Source: Brevundimonas vesicularis | GTDB lineage: Bacteria > Pseudomonadota > Alphaproteobacteria > Caulobacterales > Caulobacteraceae | Assembly (NCBI RefSeq): GCF_027105095.1 | Contig: NZ_CP114278.1 | Coordinates: 1,922,001-1,986,000 of the forward strand | Direction: 5' to 3' | Length of the DNA: 64,000 bases | Translations under genes and position numbers: made by a program | Notes under the pieces: generated by a model | The model's database searches: none | What the model saw: only the letters and a program-made list of their open reading frames with translations | What the model was told of the DNA's origin: nothing | Shown: in pieces, positions 8,278 to 16,908 of the stretch | How positions within the stretch are numbered: position 1 is the first letter of the stretch | How the letters are laid out: each line of letters starts with the position of its first letter

Positions 8278-9684
8278 TCAGCAGCTGTAGTACATGTCGA
8301 ACTCGACCGGATGCGGGTGCAGTTGCAGACGCATCACCTCTTCCATCTTCAGCTCGATGTAGCTGTCGATGAAGTCGTCATCCATAACGCCGCCCTTCTT
8401 GAGGAAGGCGCGGTCCTTATCCAGGTTCTCCAGCGCTTCACGCAGCGAGCCGCAGACCTCGGGGATCGAGCCGCGCTCTTCCGGCGGCAGATCGTAGAGG
8501 TTCTTGTCGGCGGGCGCGCCCGGATCGATGCGGTTCTCGATCCCGTCCAGGCCGGCCATCAGCAGGGCGACGAAGGTCAGATAGGGGTTGCCCATCGGAT
8601 CGGGGAAGCGGGCTTCCAGACGCTTGGCCTTGGGCGAGGAGACGTGCGGGATGCGAATTGAGGCCGAACGGTTGCGGGCCGAATAGGCCAGCTTCACCGG
8701 GGCTTCATAACCGGGGACCAGACGCTTATAGCTGTTGGTCGTGGAGTTGGCGAAGGCGTTGATGGCCTTGGCGTGCTTGATGATGCCGCCGATGTACCAC
8801 AGACATTCCTGCGACAGACCGGCGTACTGGTCGCCGGCGAACTGGGGCTTGCCGTCCTTCCAGATCGACATGTGGACGTGCATGCCCGAACCGTTGTCGG
8901 CAAACATCGGCTTGGCCATGAAGGTCGCCGACTTGCCGTAGGCGTGGGCCACATTGTGGATCACGTACTTATAGAGCTGCAGGCGGTCCGCCATGGTCAG
9001 CAGGTCCGAGAACTTCAGGCCCAGTTCGTGCTGAGCCGGAGCCACCTCGTGGTGGTGCTTCTCGGGCTGAAGGCCCAGATCGCGCATGACACCCAGCATT
9101 TCGCCGCGCAGGTCCTGGCCGGAATCGACCGGATTGACGGGGAAATAGCCGCCCTTGGGTCCAGGGCGATGACCCATATTGCCTTCGGAATATTCGGCGC
9201 CGGTGTTGGCCGGCAGCTCGGTCGAATCGTAGCTGTAGCCGGTGTCGTGCGGCTGGGTGGACCAGCGTACGTCGTCGAAAATGAAAAACTCGGCTTCCGG
9301 TCCGAAGAAGACCTGGTCGCCCACGCCCGACGACTGGACGTAGGACAGCGCCTTCTTAGCCATCGAGCGGCTGTCGCGGTTGTAGGGCTCGCCGGTGTCC
9401 GGGTTCAGCACGTCGCAGAACAGGAACATCGTCTTCTGCTGATAGAAGGGATCGATATAGGCCGTGGTCAGGTCCGGCTTCAGCAGCATGTCGGACTCGT
9501 TGATGGCCTTCCAGCCGGCGATCGACGAACCGTCGAACATCGTGCCTTCGTTCAGGAAGTCTTCGTCGACCAGATCGACGTCGAAGGTGACGTGCTGCAG
9601 ACGGCCGCGCGTGTCGGTGAAGCGGACGTCCACATATTGGACCTCCTCATCCTTGATCTCTTTGAGGATCTTGCTGGCGCTCAT
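8278..9684 (-). CDS. glnA: glutamine synthetase, type I
   Basis: ATP-dependent ligation of ammonia to glutamate. 468 residues, the usual dodecameric GSI-beta length. [11 protein letters not shown], the EAEFFIFDD metal-binding segment, the [11 protein letters not shown] block and [14 protein letters not shown] are all present. Tyr397 in [11 protein letters not shown] sits exactly at the adenylylation site of enterobacterial enzymes, so control by GlnE adenylylation is expected. It lies 81 bases downstream of glnB in the same direction, the common alphaproteobacterial glnBA order. Confidence 0.98.
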   Translation of the reverse strand: MSASKILKEIKDEEVQYVDVRFTDTRGRLQHVTFDVDLVDEDFLNEGTMFDGSSIAGWKAINESDMLLKPDLTTAYIDPFYQQKTMFLFCDVLNPDTGEPYNRDSRSMAKKALSYVQSSGVGDQVFFGPEAEFFIFDDVRWSTQPHDTGYSYDSTELPANTGAEYSEGNMGHRPGPKGGYFPVNPVDSGQDLRGEMLGVMRDLGLQPEKHHHEVAPAQHELGLKFSDLLTMADRLQLYKYVIHNVAHAYGKSATFMAKPMFADNGSGMHVHMSIWKDGKPQFAGDQYAGLSQECLWYIGGIIKHAKAINAFANSTTNSYKRLVPGYEAPVKLAYSARNRSASIRIPHVSSPKAKRLEARFPDPMGNPYLTFVALLMAGLDGIENRIDPGAPADKNLYDLPPEERGSIPEVCGSLREALENLDKDRAFLKKGGVMDDDFIDSYIELKMEEVMRLQLHPHPVEFDMYYSC

Positions 9685-9765
9685 TCTCGAAAAGTCCTGT
9701 TCTTGTCGTTTGGGGAGGAGACCGGACAGCGACCCGAGGGCCGAGGGCCGGGGAGGGTAGTCAGG

Positions 9766-10170
<405 letters not shown>

Positions 10171-10218
10171 TCAAAGCAAGCGATTTTCGCAGGCTGGCGA
10201 AGGATAATCGGAACGCGG

Positions 10219-11052
10219 ATGATAGAAACCAACGACCCGGCGATCTGGCGCAATTTTCTGCCTTGGCCGAGCGCGGAAACGCACAAGCATGCGCGTGGAC
10301 GTTTGGCGGTCGTTTCGGGAAAGGCGCATCATACCGGCGCTGCGCGACTTGCAGCTCATGCGGGTCTCAGGATGGGCGCTGGAGTCGTGCGAATCCTCTG
10401 TCCGCCAGATGCGGCGTCGGTGATCGCGCCGGCTGTGCAGGCGGTGATGTTGACGCCTTTTTCTTCACCGGAAAACTTAAGTCGAGAAGCCGCCGGCAGC
10501 GACGCCGTGGTGATCGGCCCGGCCGCAGGCCTGGACGACGCGACGATGGCAAACATTCAGTCGCTTGGTTCGACCGGCGCCGTTCTGGTGATCGACGCCG
10601 ACGGCCTGTCGGTCTTCAAGGGGCGAACGGCCGAACTGTTCGCCGTGTTGGATCGCGACGACATCCTGACGCCGCATGAAGGCGAGTTCGAGAGGCTTTT
10701 CCCAGGTTTGCTCACTCATGGCCGAGAAGTCGCCGTTCAGGAGGCCGCGCGATTGGCTCAGGCGACGATCGTTCTGAAAGGCGCGCAGACCCTGATCGCG
10801 TCCCCGGACGGGCGAGTACGCCGAAACGAAAACGGCTCGCCGTGGCTGGCGACGGCGGGAACCGGGGATGTGCTCGCCGGCATGATCGGCGGATTGGCGG
10901 CACAGCGGATGGAGAGCTTCGACGCGGCCTGCGCCGCCGTGTGGCTTCATTCGGATGCGGCGCACACGTTCGGTCCCGGACTGACTTCGGATGACCTGCC
11001 GGACTGTTTGCCCAAGGTTTTATCAGAGATGCGGAGTTCGGCGCTGGACTAA
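10219..11052 (+). CDS. nnrD: ADP-dependent NAD(P)H-hydrate dehydratase (YjeF C-terminal domain only)
   Basis: Repairs hydrated NADH/NADPH using ADP. 277 residues from the ATG at 10219, chosen because the same frame extends far upstream antisense to glnB and glnA without family similarity. The ribokinase-like fold is shown by GRLAVVSG near 31-38, VIDADGL, LTPHEGEFERLFP and the signature AGTGDVLAGM, with D217 in GTGD the catalytic Asp. In many bacteria this domain is fused to the NnrE epimerase; here it stands alone, so an epimerase must be elsewhere or absent. Divergent from glnB. Confidence 0.9.
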   Translation: MIETNDPAIWRNFLPWPSAETHKHARGRLAVVSGKAHHTGAARLAAHAGLRMGAGVVRILCPPDAASVIAPAVQAVMLTPFSSPENLSREAAGSDAVVIGPAAGLDDATMANIQSLGSTGAVLVIDADGLSVFKGRTAELFAVLDRDDILTPHEGEFERLFPGLLTHGREVAVQEAARLAQATIVLKGAQTLIASPDGRVRRNENGSPWLATAGTGDVLAGMIGGLAAQRMESFDAACAAVWLHSDAAHTFGPGLTSDDLPDCLPKVLSEMRSSALD

Positions 11053-11198
11053 AACGACGATCTGGGAAGCGGCTGCCCAGCAAAGCTAAGGCAGCGTGAA
11101 ACGTCGCCAAGTCCTGACCGGTGGGCTGCGCGGAGGGCCTGCCGGCGATGGAACATCGGTACGCTGCACACGTTTTTGCTGCCGACGAGGAGTTCACG

Positions 11199-12194
11199 AT
11201 GAAGCGATCCATCCCACTTGCCGCGGCCTTAGTTCTTGTTCTTGGCTCATCCAGCATCGCCCTAGCTCAGCCCGGACCGGGCGGCGGGCACGGCAACGGG
11301 AAGGGGAGGGGCGACCATCGCGAAGGCGGACCTGGCCGGGATGGTCCTGGGCGCGGCGATCAGGAGGCGCGTGAAGGTCGTCGTGATGGGCCAGGTGGAA
11401 GGGGCGGGCCGGCAGCCCACGTCGATGTTCGTCAGCCAGCATTTGTTGGTGAGCGGACGAACGGGAAGAACCGTATGTCCGAGCGCGACCTCCGCCGCGA
11501 GATCGAGCGTCGTGCGGATGTCATGGCAGGCAGCCCAAGGGATGCTCGGAAAGAGTTGGATCGCCGCATCGATCGTGAGCGTGATCGACTGGTTTATCGA
11601 CGGGGTTTTGACCGGGCCCTGACGGACGGCTGCCCTCCCGGGCTCTCCAGAAAGAACAACGGCTGTCTCCCGCCCGGCCAAGCGCGCAAGATTGTCGACG
11701 CGAGAGAGGATTATGCCCGCTACAACTATTTGTGGCGCACTCGCGCAGATGAAGCGAACTACATGTACCGCGACGGATACATGTATCGCTACAACACCCA
11801 AGGCGGCCTGCTCGGTTACCTGCCAATTCTCGGCGGCGTTCTTTCACAGGGCAATGTTTGGCCGACGCGATACGAATATCAGCCGGCCCCTCAATACTTC
11901 TCTGACTATTACGGGCTGAATGACCGGTACCAGTACCGCTATGCTGATGGCGTGCTCTACGGTGTGGATCCACAGACCCAAGGGATCGGCCAGATCGCGG
12001 CGCTCCTGACCGGGCAACAGTTCAACGTCGGCCAGCGCATGCCGGCGGGTTACGACGTCTACAATGTGCCCTACGCCTATCGCGACCGGTACGTCGACAG
12101 CCGACAGAGCCTGTATCGCTACAATGACGGCTATGTGTATCAGGTCGACCCCACCACTCAGGTGGTGCAGGCCATCGTTCAACTGCTGACGTGA
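11199..12194 (+). CDS. secreted Gly/Arg-rich and Tyr-rich protein with three internal repeats (RcnB-like C-terminus)
   Basis: Unrecognised exported protein of 331 residues. A Sec signal (residues 1-23, ending ALA-Q) is followed by a Gly/Arg/Asp-rich low-complexity region (24-72), a charged helical region (about 90-135) with DGCPPGLSRKNNGCLPPGQA near 140-160, and a Tyr-rich C-terminal half. That half holds three related units of about 28 residues at 187-215, 243-271 and 304-331, sharing the plan YRY-DG-x-Y-xVDP-xTQ, then hydrophobic. Between units two and three, VGQRMPAGYDVYNVP resembles RcnB-family periplasmic proteins. ATG at 11199 has a GACGAGGAG ribosome site. The next gene starts at or just after its stop. 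Confidence 0.7.
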   Translation: MKRSIPLAAALVLVLGSSSIALAQPGPGGGHGNGKGRGDHREGGPGRDGPGRGDQEAREGRRDGPGGRGGPAAHVDVRQPAFVGERTNGKNRMSERDLRREIERRADVMAGSPRDARKELDRRIDRERDRLVYRRGFDRALTDGCPPGLSRKNNGCLPPGQARKIVDAREDYARYNYLWRTRADEANYMYRDGYMYRYNTQGGLLGYLPILGGVLSQGNVWPTRYEYQPAPQYFSDYYGLNDRYQYRYADGVLYGVDPQTQGIGQIAALLTGQQFNVGQRMPAGYDVYNVPYAYRDRYVDSRQSLYRYNDGYVYQVDPTTQVVQAIVQLLT

Positions 12195-12205
12195 GCGAGG
12201 GCCTA

Positions 12206-12766
12206 ATGCGTAACACCAATGTGTGGGCGTTGGCGCCGATGATGGCGCTCGCCCTGGCTGCTTGCGGTGACAACGCAGGTTCGGCGACCGCGAAGTCCGG
12301 GGCCGTGCCTGCGGCTGCGCCCTCAACGAAGACGCTGGACGCGGAAATACGTGATAACGCCGACTTGGACACACTGGATGGCGTGATCAAGACTGCGGGT
12401 CTCTCAGAGGTGCTCGCGAGCAAAGGCCCATACACCGTCTTTGCGCCCACAAACGCGTCACTCAGTCGGTTGAGCGGATCCCTGACTGGTGACGCGCAGA
12501 AGGCTCAAGGCGCAGCGCTTCTGCGCGCCCACATTGTGCCTGGCGCGCTAACGCGCGCAGACATCCTTGCAGCGATTGAGCGCGGCGGCGACGATGGCAT
12601 CCAGATGCGCACGATGGCAGACACACTGCTGACCTTCAGCCGCTATGGCGACGAAATTCTGGTCATCGCTCCAGATGGCGCCGTTGCCCGCTTAACCGGA
12701 CGTGAGACGCCAGCCGCCAACGGCGTGCTTCAGCCCACGGACGGCGTCCTCGTGAAGCCAAGCTGA
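12206..12766 (+). CDS. fasciclin-domain lipoprotein
   Basis: A 186-residue lipoprotein: signal peptide with lipobox LAAC near residues 16-20 of MRNTNVWALAPMMALALAAC, then one FAS1 domain (about 40-185) with GPYTVFAPTNASL and a final TDGVLVKP strand. FAS1 domains mediate adhesion or matrix contact; the partner here is unknown. A GTG at 12191 overlaps the upstream stop (GTGA) and would add five residues, so it may be coupled to the secreted repeat protein before it. Codons are less GC-rich at third positions than in the housekeeping genes. Confidence 0.85.
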   Translation: MRNTNVWALAPMMALALAACGDNAGSATAKSGAVPAAAPSTKTLDAEIRDNADLDTLDGVIKTAGLSEVLASKGPYTVFAPTNASLSRLSGSLTGDAQKAQGAALLRAHIVPGALTRADILAAIERGGDDGIQMRTMADTLLTFSRYGDEILVIAPDGAVARLTGRETPAANGVLQPTDGVLVKPS

Positions 12767-12967
12767 GCACTAATCAGAGCTCCGAATTCAGCGATCTAAC
12801 TTCGCAGATGGGACGAGTTCGGCGGCCGCTGCATTAGTAAAGTGCAGTAGCGAACACATTATCTTTCTTATCTGCGTTGCCGCCGTATTCCAGTGGGAGG
12901 GGCGCGCATAGGCCGCAGGAATGGGAGGGTGTAAAACTTCACGATCCGCGCAAATGGAGACCAGCCG
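12767..12967. other. intergenic region, no gene seen
   Basis: Leader region between the fasciclin gene and the DUF421 pair, containing an AT-richer stretch near 12835-12880. No convincing coding frame, tRNA or hairpin terminator was found. Confidence 0.5.
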
Positions 12968-13159
12968 ATGTCGCCGCCAGCTGACGGTTACACGCTGGTC
13001 CTGGAATGTCGCGTTGTGGGCTTTACCAAGGGGCGCGCGATCCGCTGCCTCGCTTCCAGTCCAGCCCAACGCCCCGACGGTGGCGCGGCAGTTCCGCTCG
13101 ACAAGGTCGCATTCGAAGATACAGCCGGTGGCGTTCTCGGCGCCTGGCAGAGCACTTGA
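12968..13159 (+). CDS. possible small protein coupled to DUF421 gene
   Basis: A 63-residue frame with no recognised family, no signal peptide and no membrane segment. It is listed because its TGA overlaps the ATG of the following DUF421 gene (TGATG at 13157-13161), the same arrangement that joins the two DUF421 genes, and because a GGAG lies about nine bases before its ATG. About two thirds of its codons end in G or C, lower than neighbouring genes, so it could be a chance frame. Confidence 0.3.
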   Translation: MSPPADGYTLVLECRVVGFTKGRAIRCLASSPAQRPDGGAAVPLDKVAFEDTAGGVLGAWQST

Positions 13160-13638
13160 TGCCAGATTTCATCTTCAACGGATGGGGCGCGATCCTGAGA
13201 ATGCTCGCGATTGCGCGCGCCGCCTACGTCGCCGTCGTGTTGATCTTGCGTGTATCGGGCAAGCGAACGCTGTCCAAGCTGAACGCTTTTGACTTCATCG
13301 TGACCCTCTCCATCGGCTCGCCCCTGGCCTCCGTCATCACCACCCAGTCGCTGGCTTTGGCCGAAGGCATCGTCGCCTTGGCGATCCTGGTGAGTCTTCA
13401 ATTCGTGGTCACGGCGGCGTCGGTCCGGTGGCCTTCATTGGGACGGGCGCTGAAGGCAGAGCCGACCCTGTTGCTCTGCAACGGGGAGCCTCTGTCATCA
13501 GCCATGAAGCGCCAAAGGATCACGTTGCAAGAGCTCGACGTGGCTGTTCGTCAGGCAGGAGGGACATCGCAACTCCAAGCACAGGCGATCTACCTTGAAG
13601 CAGACGGCACGCTGACCGCCCTGATGCGATCTTACTGA
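13159..13638 (+). CDS. DUF421 (YetF-like) membrane protein, first copy
   Basis: A 159-residue protein of the DUF421/YetF family. An N-terminal region has two or three hydrophobic helices (about residues 12-85) and the family signature RVSGKRTLSKLNAFDFIVTL near 29-48. The C-terminal cytoplasmic domain contains LKAEPTLLLCNG and an ELDVAVRQAGG segment that is well conserved. Function is unknown; relatives in Bacillus spores and other bacteria are membrane proteins. ATG at 13159 is chosen because upstream residues of the longer frame do not fit the family. The stop overlaps the ATG of a second DUF421 gene. Confidence 0.85.
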   Translation: MPDFIFNGWGAILRMLAIARAAYVAVVLILRVSGKRTLSKLNAFDFIVTLSIGSPLASVITTQSLALAEGIVALAILVSLQFVVTAASVRWPSLGRALKAEPTLLLCNGEPLSSAMKRQRITLQELDVAVRQAGGTSQLQAQAIYLEADGTLTALMRSY

Positions 13639-14123
13639 TGGAGTGGGTCCACGCGATCATCGGCACCGAAGGCGGGGCGATCAGTTGGTGGCAGATGTCG
13701 CTGCGGGCGGCTTTGATCTTCGTTCTCGGCGTGCTCATCGTGCGCTTCGCTGCGACCCGGGCTTTTGGGAAATGGAGCGCCCTCGATATTATTTTCGCTG
13801 TGGTGGTCGGGTCCAATCTCGGCCGGGCGATGACCGGAAGTGCGCCTTTCTTGGCGACCCTGATCGCCACGCTTGTGCTTGTGGTTTTGCATGGGATTCT
13901 TGCGCGGGCGTCGGCGCGTTGGTCCTGGCTGGGTCATCTGGCCAAGGGCGGCGCCGTCGTATTGGTGGAGGATGGCGTGGCCGACGCCAAGAGAATGCAG
14001 CGCGCCGGGATTGGAGAGGGCGATCTTCGGATGGCGTTGAGAACCGCTGGCCACGCCAATCTGGACGAGGTCAAAACAGTGTCTCTAGAGCGCAACGGGT
14101 CGATCACCATCATCAGCCGTTAA
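13638..14123 (+). CDS. DUF421 (YetF-like) membrane protein, second copy
   Basis: A 161-residue paralogue of the preceding protein: hydrophobic helices at about residues 20-90, the family segment RAFGKWSALDIIFAVVVGS near 41-59, then a cytoplasmic domain with KGGAVVLVEDG and a GDLRMALRTAGHANLDEVK segment. The two differ too much for a recent duplication. TGATG coupling to the first copy suggests the two are made in matched amounts and may form a hetero-oligomer; this is inference. Confidence 0.85.
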   Translation: MEWVHAIIGTEGGAISWWQMSLRAALIFVLGVLIVRFAATRAFGKWSALDIIFAVVVGSNLGRAMTGSAPFLATLIATLVLVVLHGILARASARWSWLGHLAKGGAVVLVEDGVADAKRMQRAGIGEGDLRMALRTAGHANLDEVKTVSLERNGSITIISR

Positions 14124-14292
14124 ACGGCGCCGCGACCGCCGACCCGAACCTCTTGGGCCAGCGTCACCGGTGGCGCGCGCTTCGATGTACGGGCGGACCC
14201 CAACCTTCCTCTGGTGAGAACGGCCGAGGTGTCGCATGGAGCCTAGCCGGACTAGGGTCGCGATCCGTCTGCGTCGATCAGGTTGATGTGCA

Positions 14293-15559
14293 ATGATCCA
14301 TCTTGAGCTTTCACCTTTCGACGCCGCGTCGGTTCTGATCGTGCTCAGCGCCGTGCTGGGCTGGGTCAATCACCGCTGCATCAAGCTTCCCGGGACGGTC
14401 GCCATGACGCTGATGGGGGCGGTGGCCTCCGTTGTGGTCATCGTCATCGACCTGATTCTTCCGAGCAGCCGGGTCTCGGACGCCGTCACAGGCTTTCTGA
14501 ACGACATCGATTTTCACGAGACACTGGATGAACGGCATGCTGTCGTTCCTGCTCTTCGCCGGCGCCTTGCACGTTGATCTCGACAATCTCAGGAAAGGGC
14601 GCTGGCAGATCGCCACGCTCAGCACGATCGGCGTCGTCGCCTCGACCCTGATCGTCGGCGGCGGATTGTGGGGTCTCACCCGCCTTTTGGCGATCGATTT
14701 GCCCTTGATCTGGTGTTTCGTGTTCGGCGCGATTGTCAGTCCGACCGACCCGGTCGCCGTCATGGCGGTGCTGCGAACGACCCGGGTTCCCCCGACGCTT
14801 CAGGCGACGATCGCCGGCGAAAGCCTGTTCAATGACGGCGTCGGCGTGGTGGTCTTTTCGATCCATGTTGCGAGCGCGGTGAGCGGAGAAGCCTTTTCAA
14901 TCGTGCATGCCGGGGAGCTGTTTCTCATCGAAGGCCTGGGCGGAGCGGCCCTGGGGGGCATCATCGGTTGGATCGCCTATCGCACTATGAAGGCGATAGA
15001 CGACTATTCGGTCGAGGTGATGGTCACCCTGGCCACCGTCATGGGCGGCTACGCCCTGGCCTCGGCGCTTCACATCAGTGGACCTGTGGCCATGGCGGTC
15101 GCAGGTCTGATCATCGGCAATCAGGGCTTCAGTTTCGCCATGAGCGATCAGACCAAGGACTATGTGGTCAAGTTCTGGGCGCTCATCGACGAGGTCCTCA
15201 ATGCGGTTCTCTTCCTCTTGATCGGGCTTGAGGCTGTGGTGCTCGCCCAGCGCTTCGGTCTTCTCGGCCTCGGCATTCTGACGGTTCCGCTGGTGCTCTT
15301 CGCCAGGGGGCTCTCGGTAGGCGTTCCGCTGCTTTTCTGGCGTCGCCTGCTGCCCTTCGGTCTCGCTTTCCCGGTCATGACCTGGGGCGGCCTTCGGGGT
15401 GGTATTTCGATCGCCCTTGCACTCTCTCTGCCCAATGGGACCCCGAAGGATGTTCTGGTCGCCGCGACCTATGTCGTGGTGCTGTTTTCAGTGCTCGCCC
15501 AAGGAGGCACCATCGGACATCTCGTCAAGCGTTGGTCGGCCAAGGTCTCTTCGGCGTGA
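14293..15559 (+). pseudogene. Na+/H+ antiporter (CPA1/NhaP type) interrupted by a +1 frameshift
   Basis: Reading from ATG 14293 gives about 78 residues with two hydrophobic helices ending FHETL, then the frame is lost at the GG of 14526-14527. The next frame, from 14528, continues as [18 protein letters not shown] and gives the remaining 343 residues with the family motifs SPTDPVAV and [12 protein letters not shown] and ten or so helices. Removing one G joins the parts into a full-length CPA1 antiporter of about 420 residues. Either the gene is broken, or the base is a sequencing error, or a shortened protein starts at 14528. Neighbours (DUF421 pair, MscS) point to an ion/osmotic-stress setting. 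Confidence 0.8.
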
Positions 15560-15600
15560 TCGGCGCTGGAACGGTCAAGCCGGCGGCGGGTTGAGCCGTC

Positions 15601-16563
15601 ATGGAAACGCCTCCGTCGGACACCATCGCGACGCCCGAAAATCCGCTCGTCCTGATCTCGTCCAAGGTGTCCGCCGCGATCGACGGCTTCTTTCTTCAAC
15701 TGCCCAACATCCTGGCGACGGCGGTCTTCGTCGTTCTGGTCTATTTCGCCGCCAAGTATCTTGGCCGCCTAGTGACCCGCGTCGTGGCGCGACGCGATCG
15801 CCCGGACCTCGGGACACTCATGGGCTCCCTGACGACAGGCACGATCTGGATTGTCGGCCTGCTCGGCGCGTCCGCTATTCTGTTTCCGAGCGTCAATCCC
15901 GGCAGCATTCTGGCAGGGCTTGGTGTGGGATCGGTCGCAATCGGCTTCGCCTTTAAGGATATTCTCCAAAATTTGCTCGCCGGGATTCTGCTGCTCATCC
16001 AGCGCCCATACAGGCGCGGAGATCAGGTTACGGTCCTCGATTACGAGGGTACAATCGAGCACATCGAAAGCCGGGCGACATCTATCAAAACCTATGACGG
16101 CCGGCGCGTCGTTATTCCAAACGCCGCTCTATATACGGCGCCTGTGGAGGTTCACACGGCTTTCGACATCAGACGTGACCAGTACGACGTCGGCATTGGC
16201 TATGCTGACGATCCCGAAGAGGCTGCGCGTCTTTTCCTCGATGCAATTAAGGTGCTCGATGGGGTTCAGTCAGATCCGGCGCCTGAGGTGTTGCCGTGGT
16301 CGCTGGATGACAGCTACGTCACCCTGAGGGTGCGTTGGTGGACACAATCCCTTCGTACGGACATGGTGCATGTACGTCCTCGTGTGATCATCGCTTTGCA
16401 CAAGACGGCAAAAATCAACGCTATCGATCTTCCTTTCCCGACCTCAGTCATGCTTCTTCACGATCAGACAGAGGACACAGATGGCGACAGGGCACGCCAG
16501 CGCGAAGGCTGGCCGACGACGGGACGAGATCCAAAGCCGAGAACCCAGCGCCGCAATTTTTGA
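15601..16563 (+). CDS. MscS-family mechanosensitive ion channel
   Basis: A 320-residue small-conductance mechanosensitive channel homologue that would release solutes on hypo-osmotic shock. Three membrane helices (about residues 30-130) are followed by the pore-lining and beta-domain region with GVGSVAIGFAFKDILQNLLAGI (about 104-125, shown in part), GDQVTV and RVVIPNAALYTAPVEVHT. A C-terminal alpha/beta domain follows to about 275, then a charged tail. It lies 41 bases after the antiporter gene and may share its transcript. Confidence 0.92.
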   Translation: METPPSDTIATPENPLVLISSKVSAAIDGFFLQLPNILATAVFVVLVYFAAKYLGRLVTRVVARRDRPDLGTLMGSLTTGTIWIVGLLGASAILFPSVNPGSILAGLGVGSVAIGFAFKDILQNLLAGILLLIQRPYRRGDQVTVLDYEGTIEHIESRATSIKTYDGRRVVIPNAALYTAPVEVHTAFDIRRDQYDVGIGYADDPEEAARLFLDAIKVLDGVQSDPAPEVLPWSLDDSYVTLRVRWWTQSLRTDMVHVRPRVIIALHKTAKINAIDLPFPTSVMLLHDQTEDTDGDRARQREGWPTTGRDPKPRTQRRNF

Positions 16564-16650
16564 ATACTAACCCTGATCCGACGCTCGTAACGGCTAACGC
16601 GCGCTCTTACGCTTGGGTGCTTGGTACGAGCAGAGCCCGATCTCGATGCC

Positions 16651-16869
16651 ATGCCCTATGGTGATCCACGGCTCGCTGCCGCCAACACGCCTAATGACAG
16701 CGCCATGCACCATGCGCGAAAATGTACGACGTTGGCGAGCTTAGATGTCGGCCTTCCCGGCGCCCGAGTATCGTTCTGACCCCAGCCTGATGGCAGGCGA
16801 GGGGAAGATTACGGCTGGCTCTCGTACATCATTCAAAATGACGAAGAGTTGGCTGCCTATCAACATTGA
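16651..16869 (+). pseudogene. decayed small gene with one in-frame stop (family unknown)
   Basis: One frame reads from ATG 16651 through MPYGDPRLAAANTPNDSAM and LASLDVGLPGARVSF to a TGA at 16777-16779, then continues in the same frame as PQPDGRRGEDYGWLSYIIQN to a second TGA at 16867-16869. The segment after the first stop has a protein-like composition, so a nonsense change in a gene of about 72 codons is the simplest reading. Open frame also extends upstream to 16591. Family not recognised; chance openness cannot be excluded. The remainder of 16564-16908 shows nothing else. Confidence 0.35.
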
Positions 16870-16908
16870 GCCTACGCTGTCTGCTCATGATGCAAGGGCG
16901 CTAGGCGA

